A stretch of DNA of 44,961 bases from Nocardioides stalactiti (GCF_014180715.1 NZ_JACEFC010000026.1:1-44961); one strand, 5' to 3'; shown: positions 1-8,455, counted from the stretch's first letter. A program made the numbers and translations. The notes: generated from the sequence alone by a model not told the origin.

Positions 1-1281
1 CACCTCGGTGTCGGCGGCCGCCCGCAGGTACGCGGGATCGATGAGCGGGGCCGCCGTCGGGTCGGCCGAGGCGAGCCGCACGGTGCCGCGGCTCTCGGGA
101 TAGATGAGCGTCGGGAAGACGCTCACACCCGGCTTGGTCGTCGGCGGCCGGACCGCCTTGGCACCGTCCTGGTTGGGGAACGGATAGATCCAGTAGAGCT
201 GGAGGATCTGGAGGTCCGGGATCGCACCCGCCCGCGAGGAGCGCACGAAGCCGGTGGTCTCGAACTGCGACCCGCTCGCCCATCCGGTACGACGGAACCG
301 GGCCTGCGCGAGCCCCCGCAGGAAGTACGACGGCGTCGCCCTCCGGAGCGCCGAGTCCATGCGGAACGAGATCGGCACGAACAGGTGGTCGTGCAGGTTC
401 TCCCCCACCGGGAGGTCGGAGCGGACCTCGATCCCGTGCTCACGCAGGTGGGCGGCCGGTCCGATGCCGGAGAGCATGAGCAGCTTCGGGGAGTCGAAGG
501 CGCCGGCGGACAGCACCACCTCGCGGTCGGCGTGGATGGTCTGCACCTCACCATCGGCGCCGACCACCTCGACAGCGGTCGCGCGGCCGTTGTCGACGAC
601 CACCCGGGTCGCCCGCGCCTTCGTGAGGACGACCAGGTTGTCCAGCGGGTCGGTGCGCAGGTAGGCGCGGGCCGCCGAGGACCGGGCTCCCTGGTCGGCG
701 CTGATCTGGATGATCCCGACGCCCTCCTGGTCCGCCCCGTTGTAGTCGTCGATCACCGGGATGCCGAGGCGGTCCGGCACCTTCTCCAGGTAGGCCTCGG
801 TCGCGCCCGTGAGGTCGCGCTGGCGTCGTACCTTGATCGGGCCGCCGGCACCGCGGACGTCGCTCGCCCCGCCCTCCCAGTCCTCCATCCGTCGGAACGA
901 CGGGAGCACGTCGTCGTAGGACCAGCCGTCGGCACCGTCGGCCGCCCAGTCGTCGAAGTTCTTGCGGTTGCCGCGGACGAAGAGCATGCCGTTGATCGAG
1001 CTGGACCCGCCGACGACCTTGCCGCGGGTCATCGGGATCACCCGGTCGAGCGCGCTGGCCTGGGGGACGGACTTGTAGCCCCAGTCGACGAGCTTCTTGA
1101 GCTGCGGCGAGGCGAGCAGCACCGCGACCGCGCCGGGGATCTCGATGAGGCTGCGGACCGCCCGGCTGGTCTCGGGCCCACCCGCCTCGAGGACGATGAC
1201 GCTGGCCCCGCTCTCGGCGAGCCGGCGCGCCACCGCGCACCCCGCACTGCCTGCACCGACGACGACGTAGTCCGCTCGCAC
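1..1281 (-). CDS. GMC family FAD-dependent oxidoreductase (choline dehydrogenase-like), 3' end cut by window edge
   Basis: The visible 427 residues begin with a dinucleotide-binding Rossmann motif (VVVGAGSAG at residues 5-13) followed by the GMC signature region (GGSSSINGMLFVRGN near residue 90) and a second GMC signature (SAGAFDSPKLLMLSGIG). Family members oxidise alcohols or sterols with FAD. Full-length members have about 500-550 residues, so the C-terminal catalytic His region lies outside the window. The GTG start sits 6 nt after a TAGTAT hexamer with no Shine-Dalgarno, suggesting a leaderless mRNA. A KstR-like operator overlaps that hexamer, so a steroid or lipid-alcohol substrate is plausible. 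The substrate itself cannot be read from the sequence. Confidence 0.92.
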   Translation of the reverse strand, partial: MRADYVVVGAGSAGCAVARRLAESGASVIVLEAGGPETSRAVRSLIEIPGAVAVLLASPQLKKLVDWGYKSVPQASALDRVIPMTRGKVVGGSSSINGMLFVRGNRKNFDDWAADGADGWSYDDVLPSFRRMEDWEGGASDVRGAGGPIKVRRQRDLTGATEAYLEKVPDRLGIPVIDDYNGADQEGVGIIQISADQGARSSAARAYLRTDPLDNLVVLTKARATRVVVDNGRATAVEVVGADGEVQTIHADREVVLSAGAFDSPKLLMLSGIGPAAHLREHGIEVRSDLPVGENLHDHLFVPISFRMDSALRRATPSYFLRGLAQARFRRTGWASGSQFETTGFVRSSRAGAIPDLQILQLYWIYPFPNQDGAKAVRPPTTKPGVSVFPTLIYPESRGTVRLASADPTAAPLIDPAYLRAAADTEV

Positions 1282-1287
1282 GAGGCG

Positions 1288-1293
1288 ATACTA
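1288..1293 (-). promoter_or_regulatory. -10 element of the GMC oxidoreductase gene
   Basis: On the minus strand TAGTAT is followed by 6 nt and the GTG start. Its first three bases are the last three of the adjoining palindrome at 1291-1306, so a bound repressor would block it. Confidence 0.5.
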
Positions 1294-1306
1294 GAACAAG
1301 TTCTAG
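1291..1306. promoter_or_regulatory. KstR-like palindromic operator
   Basis: CTAGAAC-AA-GTTCTAG has perfect 7-bp arms with a 2-bp centre. It matches TNNAACNNGTTNNA, the motif I recall for the mycobacterial/rhodococcal cholesterol repressor KstR, at every fixed position. It lies between the PAQR gene and the GMC oxidoreductase and overlaps the latter's -10. A related site is at 38421-38436. The assignment to KstR is inference, since no kstR is recognisable in the window. Confidence 0.65.
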
Positions 1307-1316
1307 GCCCGAGCTC

Positions 1317-2072
1317 TCAGCCGGCGTGGAGGACGAACACGCCCGCGCAGTGGGCGGCGAACCCCGCCGCCGTGAAGCAGTGGAAGATCTCGTGGAACCC
1401 GAACCAGGTCGGCCACGGGTCGGGGGCCTTGCGGGCGTAGACGACGGCGCCGGCCGAGTACAGGAGGCCGCCGAGAGCCAGCAGCGCCAGCGCGAGCGGC
1501 GCCCCCGCACCGATGAGCTGGGGCGCGAAGCCGATCGCCACCCATCCGAGCGCGAGGTAGGACCCCGTGCTCGCCCAGCGCGGCGCGTGCGGGAACCCGA
1601 TCCGGAAGGTCGCCCCGACGAAAGCGCCTGCCCACGCCAGCACCAGCATCGTCACGGCGGCGCCACCCGAGAGGAGCAGCACGGCGAACGGCGTGTAGGA
1701 GCCGGCGATGAGGACGTAGATGTTCGCGTGGTCGAAGCGCTGCAGCCAGACCCCGGCCGCGCCCGCCCACGGGTGCAGGTTGTAGAGCGCGGAGACCGCG
1801 AAGAGCAGCAGCGAGGAGACCGCGAAGACAGCCGTGGCCAACCGCTCGACGCCAGCCTCGGCGGCCGACACCAGGAGGACCCCGATGACGACCACCAGCG
1901 GCGTCAGGCCCGCGTGGACCCAGCCCCGGGTCCGCGGCCGCAGCACGGCGACGACATCGGCGACCAGGTCCGACGCGGCGTCGCGGACGGCGTCGCCCAG
2001 CTGCTCGAGCCGGTCGGGGACCCAGCCGAGGGCGTCCGAGACCGAGGTGTCGGTGACGTGTGGTGTCGCCAT
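1317..2072 (-). CDS. PAQR / hemolysin III family membrane protein
   Basis: A 251-residue protein with about seven hydrophobic segments. The family fingerprint is present: a FDHANIY-like segment followed by AGSYTPF in the middle, and GFHEIFHCFT near the C-terminus, with the His residues that bind Zn in PAQR proteins. Bacterial members (YqfA/hemolysin III) are linked to membrane-lipid homeostasis; haemolytic activity should not be assumed. The ATG at 2072 is preceded by a GGGGGAGG ribosome site. The N-terminal ~45 residues are soluble and variable. It is followed on the same strand by the GMC oxidoreductase, but the operator and -10 between them suggest separate transcription. Confidence 0.9.
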   Translation of the reverse strand: MATPHVTDTSVSDALGWVPDRLEQLGDAVRDAASDLVADVVAVLRPRTRGWVHAGLTPLVVVIGVLLVSAAEAGVERLATAVFAVSSLLLFAVSALYNLHPWAGAAGVWLQRFDHANIYVLIAGSYTPFAVLLLSGGAAVTMLVLAWAGAFVGATFRIGFPHAPRWASTGSYLALGWVAIGFAPQLIGAGAPLALALLALGGLLYSAGAVVYARKAPDPWPTWFGFHEIFHCFTAAGFAAHCAGVFVLHAG

Positions 2073-2151
2073 GGCCGCCTCCCCCCAGGTTCGCGTCGTA
2101 CCCCTCAGGATCGGCGCGGGCAGGCGCAACTTGAGCGACCCGGCGAGGCCC

Positions 2152-3093
2152 TCAGCCGGTGCGTGAGCTCCAGGCGTCGTACAGGCGGAGGTAGGACTCA
2201 GGGTCCTCCATCATCAGCGCGTGCCGGCGGTCGTCGAGGACGTGGCCCTCCCAGTCCGGGCGCGCCGCGAGCACCGAGCGAAGGACGCGAGCAGGCACGA
2301 GCGCGTCCTGGCTGCCGCCGAGCATCAGCGTCGGGGCGTCGACGGCACGCACCGCCGCCCAGACCCGACGCGGGTCGACCCACAGCCCCGCGATGGAACG
2401 GGTCGCCGACAGCAGGGCACGCCGCCGGTCGACCCCCTCGACCTCCCGGCCGAAGTCGGCCGCCAGCAGGTCGAGCATCGCCCGGTCGACGCCCTCGGGG
2501 TCGCCGTAGATGAGCTTGAGCATCGAGCGGCGTCGCCGCCGTGCCAGGTCGGGGCCGGCCAGCCCGACCGCCCCCAACGAGAGCGCGGTGACCGACGACA
2601 GGGCGATCGGCGACATCGTGCCGATCGTCGCGCGGCTCGGGGCGAGGAAGCCGACCGGCGAGCGTGGGGGCAGCGCCGGCGACACCAGCACGAGCTGGTC
2701 GACGCGGTCCGGGTGGGCGGCCGCGACGAGCGTCCCGATAAGGCCGCCCATGGAGTTCCCGTGGAGGGCGAAGGTGTCCCACCCGAGCGTGTCGGCGACC
2801 TCGACGACGAACGCGACGTAGCCGTCGATGGTGAGCGGGTCGTCGTCGGTGTTGGGCGTGCGGCCGAAGCCCGGAAGGTCCACCGCCACCACGGGGCCGT
2901 GGGCGGCCAGGCCCGCGATGACCTCGACCCAGGTGACCGAGGAGCCCGCGAGCCCGTGGACGAGCAGCTGCGGCACCTCCCCCGTCGTACGACGGCTCGC
3001 GGCGCGCAGCACCCGCACCCGCCGACCACCCACCTCGATCGAGCCGTCGGTCACCGACGGCCAGCTCTCCAGCTGGTCGCTCACCTCGAGCAC
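2152..3093 (-). CDS. alpha/beta hydrolase
   Basis: A 313-residue alpha/beta hydrolase fold protein. The oxyanion-hole HG is in LLVHGLAG, the nucleophile Ser is in the elbow GNSMGG, the acid Asp is in GGSQDALVPA and the general-base His is in DRRHALMMEDP, so the triad is complete. Between elbow and acid lies a long helical cap (about residues 150-230), as in C-C bond hydrolases, haloperoxidase-like esterases and epoxide hydrolases; the substrate cannot be told. The GTG start has GAGGGGGG upstream. It lies 53 nt downstream of paaG on the same strand and may be co-transcribed with it. Confidence 0.9.
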   Translation of the reverse strand: MLEVSDQLESWPSVTDGSIEVGGRRVRVLRAASRRTTGEVPQLLVHGLAGSSVTWVEVIAGLAAHGPVVAVDLPGFGRTPNTDDDPLTIDGYVAFVVEVADTLGWDTFALHGNSMGGLIGTLVAAAHPDRVDQLVLVSPALPPRSPVGFLAPSRATIGTMSPIALSSVTALSLGAVGLAGPDLARRRRRSMLKLIYGDPEGVDRAMLDLLAADFGREVEGVDRRRALLSATRSIAGLWVDPRRVWAAVRAVDAPTLMLGGSQDALVPARVLRSVLAARPDWEGHVLDDRRHALMMEDPESYLRLYDAWSSRTG

Positions 3094-3146
3094 AGTGCCC
3101 CCCTCACGCCGCGAAACCGATCGCCCGCAGCATGGCAGACCGCAGG

Positions 3147-3938
3147 TCAGCGGCCGCGGAACTCCGGCTTCTCGCGGGCGAGGAACGCCGCCACGGCGCC
3201 GCCGTGGTCCTGGCTACGGCCGACCCGGGCCTGGCCGACGGCCTCCTCGAGCAGGGTCTCCTCCAGGGTGCGGTCCAGGCCGACGGCGAGGAGCCGCTTG
3301 GACTCCGCGTAGGCCAGCGTCGGCCCGGCGGCGAGACGCTGCGCAAGGGCGAGGGCGCTCGCCCGCACGTCCTCGCTCGGCACGACCTCACCGGCGATGC
3401 CCCAGCCGACCGCCTCCTCGGGCGTGAAGCTGCGGCCGAGCAGGACCAACTCGCGCGCCCGCGCGTCGCCGACCGCGCGCGGCAGCGTCGCCGCCAGTCC
3501 CGAGTCGCAGGTGAGCCCGATCGCGGAGAACGCCGTGCCGAGCGTGGCGCCGGCCGCGAAGACCCTGAGGTCGCAGGCCAGCGCAAAGCCGAGCCCTGCC
3601 CCCACGCAGGTGCCGTTGACCGCCGCCACGACCGGCTTGGGCATCGTCGCGAGGCCGAGCACGATCGGCGCGTAGTGCAGCGCGACCGTCTCGAAGGCGG
3701 TCTCGGCGTCGGCCTCCAGCGCGGCCGCGTGCTCCCCGAGGTCCTGGCCGACGCAGAACGACCGGCCCGCCCCGGTGAGGACGACGGCCCGCACGTCGGG
3801 ATCCGCCCCCACCTCGCCGAGGGCGGCGACCAGCGCCTCCTTGACCTCCACGGTCAGCGCGTTGTGGCGGTCGGGCCGGTTCAGGGTCACGGTCGCCACC
3901 GCGTCCGATCGTTCGACGGTCACCGGTGCGTCGGTCAT
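3147..3938 (-). CDS. paaG: 2-(1,2-epoxy-1,2-dihydrophenyl)acetyl-CoA isomerase (PaaG-type crotonase)
   Basis: A 263-residue crotonase-fold protein. Features shared with E. coli PaaG are the substrate-pocket segment SFCVGQDL, the oxyanion-hole turn NGTCVGAG, GLTCDSG with the conserved Asp used by PaaG in place of the usual Glu pair, and a C-terminal AAFLAREKPEFRGR-type ending. PaaG converts the ring epoxide of phenylacetyl-CoA to the oxepin-CoA and also shifts double bonds in later steps. The ATG has a GGAGG site 6 nt upstream. It is divergent from a TetR gene 32 nt away and lies near paaABCDE, which supports the role. A general enoyl-CoA hydratase is the alternative. Confidence 0.85.
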   Translation of the reverse strand: MTDAPVTVERSDAVATVTLNRPDRHNALTVEVKEALVAALGEVGADPDVRAVVLTGAGRSFCVGQDLGEHAAALEADAETAFETVALHYAPIVLGLATMPKPVVAAVNGTCVGAGLGFALACDLRVFAAGATLGTAFSAIGLTCDSGLAATLPRAVGDARARELVLLGRSFTPEEAVGWGIAGEVVPSEDVRASALALAQRLAAGPTLAYAESKRLLAVGLDRTLEETLLEEAVGQARVGRSQDHGGAVAAFLAREKPEFRGR

Positions 3939-3970
3939 GGCTGCCTCCAGGAGGGTGGGAATCTGGGCGG

Positions 3971-4621
3971 GTGGACGAGGAGCGGACGGCGCCGGCGCGA
4001 CGCGGGCGGCCGGGCTACGACCAGGCGACGGTGCTGCGCCGGGCGATCGAGCTCTTCAACCAGCGTGGGTACGACGGCACCAGCGTGGGTGACCTGGCGA
4101 ACGACCTGGGGCTGTCCAAGTCGGCGATCTATCACCACGTCCCGAGCAAGGAGCACCTGCTCCAGCAGGCCCTCGACGAGGCCCTCGGCGCTCTGACGGC
4201 CGCGATCGACCGGATCGAGGCGGCCGACCTGAGCGCGGTCGAGCGGCTGCGGACCACGGTCCGGAGCAGTGTCGTGATCCTGGTCGAGCACCTGCCGGCC
4301 GTCACCCTGCTGCTGCGGGTCCACGGCAACAGTGCCGCCGAGCAGGAGGCCCTTGCTCGCCGCCGCGGGCTCGACGACCGGCTGGCGGCGATGGTCCGGG
4401 CCGCGGTCGCCGACGGCGACCTGCGCGCCGACATCGAGCCCGACGTGCTCAGCCGGCTGCTGTTCGGGATGGTCAACTCGCTCGTCGAGTGGGTCCGGCC
4501 CGGCCACGACGAGAGCGCCGAGCACCTCGCCGACGCGGTGACAGCGCTGGCGTTCGACGGGCTTCTCATGAGGCCGGGTCCGCCGGCTCCCGCCGTCGCG
4601 AGCGGGCACAAGCGGGTGTGA
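3971..4621 (+). CDS. TetR/AcrR family regulator, candidate PaaR
   Basis: A 216-residue regulator with an N-terminal TetR helix-turn-helix (RAIELFNQRGYDGTS, then DLGLSKSAIYHHVPSKEHL, residues ~15-65) and an all-helical ligand domain of the type found in acyl-CoA-responsive TetR proteins. The GTG at 3971 is preferred: the open frame extends 15 codons upstream, but those codons run into the divergent paaG start. Its place between paaG and paaABCDE suggests that it is the PaaR-type repressor releasing DNA on binding phenylacetyl-CoA, and that it acts on the site at 8369-8390. That link is inference; no copy of the site is visible in the 32-bp gap to paaG. Confidence 0.88.
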   Translation: MDEERTAPARRGRPGYDQATVLRRAIELFNQRGYDGTSVGDLANDLGLSKSAIYHHVPSKEHLLQQALDEALGALTAAIDRIEAADLSAVERLRTTVRSSVVILVEHLPAVTLLLRVHGNSAAEQEALARRRGLDDRLAAMVRAAVADGDLRADIEPDVLSRLLFGMVNSLVEWVRPGHDESAEHLADAVTALAFDGLLMRPGPPAPAVASGHKRV

Positions 4622-4694
4622 GGGCAAGGCGCGGTCGCGACGTCGTACTTGCTCGTCCATCGAGCGGCCGCAACGCCGCCATCGCGCCCGAATG

Positions 4695-4721
4695 CGCCCG
4701 CGCAGCAGGCGGGAGCGGGCG
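4695..4721. terminator. GC-rich hairpin between convergent genes
   Basis: CGCCCGC at 4695-4701 pairs with GCGGGCG at 4715-4721; an alternative CCCGC/GCGGG pairing competes. It lies between the ends of the TetR gene and paaE. There is no T tract. In DNA of this composition such stems also arise by chance. Confidence 0.3.
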
Positions 4722-4730
4722 GACCCGGCC

Positions 4731-5807
4731 TCAGACATCGAAGTCGACCGTCACCCGATCACTGACGGGCACCGTCTGGCAGGTCAGGACGAACCCCTGG
4801 GCGACCTCGCCCGGTTCGAGGGCGTAGTTGCGCACCATCTCGACCTCCCCGTCGACGACCCTCGCCCGGCAGGTGCCGCACACCCCGCCCTTGCACGCGA
4901 ACGGCAGGTCGCTGCGGGTCTCCTGAACGGCGTCGAGGATCCGGCGGTCGCGCGGCACGTGCGTCGTCGTACGCCGTCCGTCGAGGAGGACGTCCACCGC
5001 ACTGGTCACCCCCTCGACGACCCGGTCGGCATGCCGCAGCGGAGGCGGGGGCTCGTCGACGTAGAAGTGCTCGACGTGGACCCGGTCCCCCGGCACGCCG
5101 AGGTCGGCGAGGACCGCCCGCGCGTCGGCCAGCATCCCGAACGGCCCGCACAGCCACACGTGGTCGACGTCGACCGGGACGATGCTGGTGAGCAGCGCCC
5201 GCAGCCGCTCCGCGTCGAGGCGGCCGGTGAACAGGTCGACGTCGCGCGGCTCGCGGGAGAGCACGTGGACGAGCTCCAACCGGGCCGGGTGCACGTCCTT
5301 GAGGTCGGCGAGGTCCTCGGCGAACATCACCGACGTCGTCGTCCGGTTGCCGTAGACCAGGCTGACCCGGCTCGCCGGGTGCCGCAGCACGGAGGTGGCG
5401 ATCGACAGCATCGGGGTGATCCCCGAGCCGGCGGCGATGCAGAGATGGCGCTCACCCGCCTCGGGATCGGCGCGGAAGCTGCCCGTCGGTGGGGCGACCT
5501 CGACCAGGTCGCCGGGACGCAGGTCGCGGACCAGCCACCGGGAGAAGAGGCCGTCGGGGACCTCGCGCACCCCGATGCGGAGCGGTGCTCCGGCAGCCGC
5601 GCAGATCGAGTAGTGGCGACGGTGCTCGACGCCGTCGACGACCCGTCGCACCAGCACCGCCTGACCGGGCACGAACGCGAACGCGCCCTCCAGGTCGGGC
5701 GGTACGACGAACGTCACCGCGGCGGCGTCGTCGGTCAGCCGGTCGACCCGCGCCACGGTCAGCGGGTGGAACGTCGTGCGGGGCGGCGCCACAGGAACGG
5801 CCGTCAC
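4731..5807 (-). CDS. paaE: 1,2-phenylacetyl-CoA epoxidase, reductase subunit PaaE
   Basis: A 358-residue NADPH-dependent flavoprotein reductase that supplies electrons to the PaaABC di-iron epoxidase. Domain order: ferredoxin-reductase FAD domain with the flavin motif RHYSIC at 64-69, an NAD(P) domain with AAGSGITPM, and a C-terminal plant-type [2Fe-2S] ferredoxin domain with Cys 305, 310, 313 and 343 (CKGGVCGTC, then LTC). Length and domain order are typical of PaaE. The GTG start follows the PaaD stop directly (TGAGTG), so translation is probably coupled. It is the last gene of the paaABCDE operon. Confidence 0.95.
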   Translation of the reverse strand: MTAVPVAPPRTTFHPLTVARVDRLTDDAAAVTFVVPPDLEGAFAFVPGQAVLVRRVVDGVEHRRHYSICAAAGAPLRIGVREVPDGLFSRWLVRDLRPGDLVEVAPPTGSFRADPEAGERHLCIAAGSGITPMLSIATSVLRHPASRVSLVYGNRTTTSVMFAEDLADLKDVHPARLELVHVLSREPRDVDLFTGRLDAERLRALLTSIVPVDVDHVWLCGPFGMLADARAVLADLGVPGDRVHVEHFYVDEPPPPLRHADRVVEGVTSAVDVLLDGRRTTTHVPRDRRILDAVQETRSDLPFACKGGVCGTCRARVVDGEVEMVRNYALEPGEVAQGFVLTCQTVPVSDRVTVDFDV

Positions 5808-6299
5808 TCAGATCTCCTTGACGTGCTCGAACGGCTCGCCGCAGGCCGCGCAGCGATAGAGCGCGGTGCAGGCGGTGGGGCCGAACTCGGAGGTCAGGTC
5901 GACCTCGGGGCCGCCGCAGCGGGGGCAGGTCAGGCTGCGACGCGGCGGGCCGAGGCGCAGCGGCATCGGACCGCTCCTCCGCGGCGCGGGTCCGGGCGGC
6001 GACACCCCGGCCTCGACGAGCGCGGCGCGGCCCTGCTCGGTGATCCAGTCCGTCGTCCACGCCGGTTCGAGCGCGATCCGCACGCTGACGTCGTCGTACC
6101 CCTCGGCGCGGAGCCGCCGCACCAGGTCGGCACGCATCTCCGCGGTCGCGGGGCAACCGGAGTAGGTCGGCGTGATGGTGACGACCACCTCGCCGCTGTC
6201 GCCGACGTCGACCGACCGGAGCACGCCGAGGTCGGCGAGGGTGAGCATCGGCATCTCGGGGTCGACGACCGTCGCCGCGACCTCCGCGGCCGCCCTCAC
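5808..6299 (-). CDS. paaD: 1,2-phenylacetyl-CoA epoxidase subunit PaaD
   Basis: A 163-residue protein of the PaaD/MIP18 (DUF59) family. It starts with the DUF59 core VVDPEMPMLTLADLGVL and TPTYSGCPA, and ends with a zinc-ribbon-like Cys set (CPRCGG, then C and CAACGE) that is conserved in PaaD. PaaD is thought to help assemble the Fe-S or di-iron centres of the epoxidase. A longer open frame exists upstream but lies inside paaC; the GTG at 6299 overlaps the paaC stop as GTGA and gives the usual PaaD length. A GTG at 6302 is an equivalent alternative. Confidence 0.92.
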   Translation of the reverse strand: MRAAAEVAATVVDPEMPMLTLADLGVLRSVDVGDSGEVVVTITPTYSGCPATAEMRADLVRRLRAEGYDDVSVRIALEPAWTTDWITEQGRAALVEAGVSPPGPAPRRSGPMPLRLGPPRRSLTCPRCGGPEVDLTSEFGPTACTALYRCAACGEPFEHVKEI

Positions 6300-7123
6300 C
6301 ACCGCCCCCGGGGATGGGCACGAGCGACGCTCTGCATCTCGGCGAGCAGGTCCGTGAGGTGCGGCGTGTGGCCGCCGAGGATGGCGGGCGGCCGGACGTC
6401 GGGGGCGGTCACGCCAGCGGCATCGAGCACGCGCCCGAGCACCTCCTCGGCCTGCGGGTCCTCCCCCAGCTCGCGGCGGTGCGCCCACACGGTGGCGAGC
6501 CCGGCCTCCAGCCGCCGGCGGGACTCCTCGGTGCCCCCGGCCAGGACGACGAACCAGCGCCCGGCGAAGTCCCGGTGGTAGGTCAGCTCCTTGACCCCGC
6601 GCGCAGCGATCCCGCGCAGCGCACGATCCGGGTGGTCCGACAGCCGCTCGAACAGGGCGAGCCGGTGGGTGGCGAAGACGAGCACCCGGCAGACGGTCTC
6701 GGCGAAGTCCCCGTTGGGCAGCTCGACCAGCGTCGCGTTGCGGAAGTCGCCGGCGTCACGGAAGAACGCCAGCGCATCCTCGGCCGGCACCGGCGACCCC
6801 TCCGGGAGGTCGGGCACCAGTGCCGGGTCGGCGGCCGCGGCCCGGGCGAGGAGGAGCCGCGCCTGGCCGACGAGGTCGAGCGCGATGTTGGCCAGCGCCA
6901 CGTCCTCCTCCAGGTCGGGCGCCCGGCTGCACCACTCCGAGAGCCGGTGCCCCAGGACGAGCGCGTCGTCCCCCAGCACCAGGCAGTACGACGCCAGCTC
7001 GACGGGATCGATCCCGTCCGGGACGGTGAGGTCCATCCCCGCGAGCGGGTCGTCGTGGGCCGCCTCGCCGAACGCCCAGTGGGCGTCGTCGACGAGCAGG
7101 CCGGCGTACGCGTTGTCGTCCAT
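6296..7123 (-). CDS. paaC: 1,2-phenylacetyl-CoA epoxidase structural subunit PaaC
   Basis: A 275-residue ferritin-like protein. PaaC is the non-catalytic partner that supports the PaaA di-iron subunit. Recognisable segments are LGDDALVLGHRLSEWC near residue 50, NIALDLVGQARLLL near 80, and the conserved KELTYHRDFAGRWF around 178-191. The ATG is at 7123, 20 nt after the paaB stop, and the 3' end overlaps paaD by 4 nt. The next gene upstream, paaB, and then paaA make the usual gene order. Confidence 0.95.
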   Translation of the reverse strand: MDDNAYAGLLVDDAHWAFGEAAHDDPLAGMDLTVPDGIDPVELASYCLVLGDDALVLGHRLSEWCSRAPDLEEDVALANIALDLVGQARLLLARAAAADPALVPDLPEGSPVPAEDALAFFRDAGDFRNATLVELPNGDFAETVCRVLVFATHRLALFERLSDHPDRALRGIAARGVKELTYHRDFAGRWFVVLAGGTEESRRRLEAGLATVWAHRRELGEDPQAEEVLGRVLDAAGVTAPDVRPPAILGGHTPHLTDLLAEMQSVARAHPRGRW

Positions 7124-7143
7124 CAGTCGCCCTCACCCCTCCG

Positions 7144-7431
7144 TCACATGTGGGGAACGTCGTCGGGGATGTCGTAGAAGGTCGGGTGCCGATAGACCTT
7201 GTCGCCGCTCGGCGCGAAGAGCGGGTCCTTCTCGTCGGGGCTGGACGCGGTGATCGCGTCGGAGCGGACCACCCAGATGCTCACGCCCTCGCTGCGACGG
7301 GTGTAGACGTCGCGGGCGTGCCGCAGGGCCAGGGCGTCGTCGGGCGCGTGCAGCGAGCCGACGTGGACGTGGTTGAGTCCCCGCTTGCTGCGGACGAAGA
7401 CCTCGTAGAGGGGCCACTCACTGCGGGTCAT
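7144..7431 (-). CDS. paaB: 1,2-phenylacetyl-CoA epoxidase subunit PaaB
   Basis: A 95-residue protein of the usual PaaB length. It begins with [21 protein letters not shown], of the type seen at PaaB N-termini, continues with [19 protein letters not shown] and then a segment describing a small beta-rich fold. PaaB bridges PaaAC heterodimers in the epoxidase complex. The ATG overlaps the paaA stop as ATGA, so translation is coupled. Confidence 0.95.
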   Translation of the reverse strand: MTRSEWPLYEVFVRSKRGLNHVHVGSLHAPDDALALRHARDVYTRRSEGVSIWVVRSDAITASSPDEKDPLFAPSGDKVYRHPTFYDIPDDVPHM

Positions 7432-8348
7432 CGGGCTGCTCCTCGTGGTTCCTGGGGTTCCCGAGGCTCACGGGCAGCGAAGGCGGTCGCCGCCTCGCGG
7501 ACCCACGCCCCGTCGTCGTGGGCCTGCTTGCGGTGGGCGATCCGCTCGGTCGCACACGGACCGCCGCCCTTGACCACCCGCCAGAACTCGTCCCAGTCGA
7601 GGTCGTTGCCGGGCAGCGTCACCCCGAGCGCCGCCGCCTGGGGTGCGGTCATCTCGATGAAGCGGGCGCGGAGCTCGTCGTTGGTGTGGCGCTTGATGCC
7701 CCACTCCATCGACTGCTGGGTGTTGGGCGAGTCGGCGTCCGGGGGGCCGAACATCATCAGTGCCGGCCTCCAGAACCGGTCGACCGACTCCTGCACCATC
7801 GCCCGCTGCTCGTCGGTGCCGCGCATCATCGTCGCGAGCAGCTCGAAGCCCTGACGCTGGTGGAAGGACTCCTCCTTGCAGATCCGGATCATCGCCCGGC
7901 CGTAGGGGCCGTAGGAGGTCCGGCAGAGCGGCACCTGGTTGCAGATCGCGGCTCCGTCGACGAGCCAGCCGATGGTGCCGACGTCGGCGTACGACAGCGT
8001 CGGGTAGTTGAAGATCGAGGAGTACTTCTGGGCGCCGCTGATGAGCTGCTCGGTGAGGTCCTGCCGCGACACCCCGAGCGTCTCGCACGCCGAGTAGAGG
8101 TAGAGCCCGTGCCCGGCCTCGTCCTGCACCTTCGCCAGCAGGATCGCCTTGCGACGCAGCGACGGGGCCCGGGTGATCCAGGCGCCCTCGGGCTGCATCC
8201 CGATGATCTCGGAGTGCGCGTGCTGGGCGACCTGCCGCACCACGGTGCGCCGGTAGCCCTCGGGCATCCAGTCGCGCGGCTCGATCCGGTCGCCCGCGGC
8301 GATGGTCGCCGCGAAGCCTGCCGCGAGGTCCGCCTCGACCGCCGTCAC
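7428..8348 (-). CDS. paaA: 1,2-phenylacetyl-CoA epoxidase catalytic subunit PaaA
   Basis: A 306-residue ferritin-like di-iron oxygenase subunit that epoxidises the aromatic ring of phenylacetyl-CoA. Both metal-ligand helices can be seen: KVQDEAGHG around residue 75 and [11 protein letters not shown] around 155, each with Glu and His ligands. The GTG at 8348 is preceded by AAGGAG at a good distance. It is the first gene of paaABCDE. A PaaR-like operator lies 21 nt upstream, between paaA and the divergent dehydrogenase gene. Confidence 0.96.
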   Translation of the reverse strand: MTAVEADLAAGFAATIAAGDRIEPRDWMPEGYRRTVVRQVAQHAHSEIIGMQPEGAWITRAPSLRRKAILLAKVQDEAGHGLYLYSACETLGVSRQDLTEQLISGAQKYSSIFNYPTLSYADVGTIGWLVDGAAICNQVPLCRTSYGPYGRAMIRICKEESFHQRQGFELLATMMRGTDEQRAMVQESVDRFWRPALMMFGPPDADSPNTQQSMEWGIKRHTNDELRARFIEMTAPQAAALGVTLPGNDLDWDEFWRVVKGGGPCATERIAHRKQAHDDGAWVREAATAFAAREPREPQEPRGAAR

Positions 8349-8368
8349 GAGAGGATCTCCTTCGATTT

Positions 8369-8390
8369 ACTGACCGTTCGTTAGGTAATA
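8369..8390. promoter_or_regulatory. PaaR-like operator in the paaA / dehydrogenase divergent promoter
   Basis: The core at 8371-8388 reads TGACCGTTCGTTAGGTAA. It fits TNACCGNNCGNNCGGTNA, the core I recall for the Corynebacterium glutamicum PaaR site, with a single mismatch (A for C), and is centred on CG. It lies between both start codons. On the plus strand a TACTGT hexamer (8389-8394) overlaps its edge, and on the minus strand CAGTAT does the same, so both promoters could be repressed from this one site. Confidence 0.7.
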
Positions 8391-8455
8391 CTGTGACACA
8401 GGCCACTACCCCGCACAATCAACGGGACGCGGCCCGAGCACGAGAGGGAGCTGAC

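Noticed and set aside
385..1440. Long plus-strand open frame opposite the GMC oxidoreductase
   Set aside because: Its protein is Arg/Val/Asp-rich and has no domain, while the minus strand encodes clear GMC motifs. This is a GC-rich shadow frame, like the many others of its kind in the window.
1317..2072. Hemolysin III as virulence factor
   Set aside because: The family is widespread in free-living bacteria and the PAQR motifs suggest a membrane-homeostasis role.
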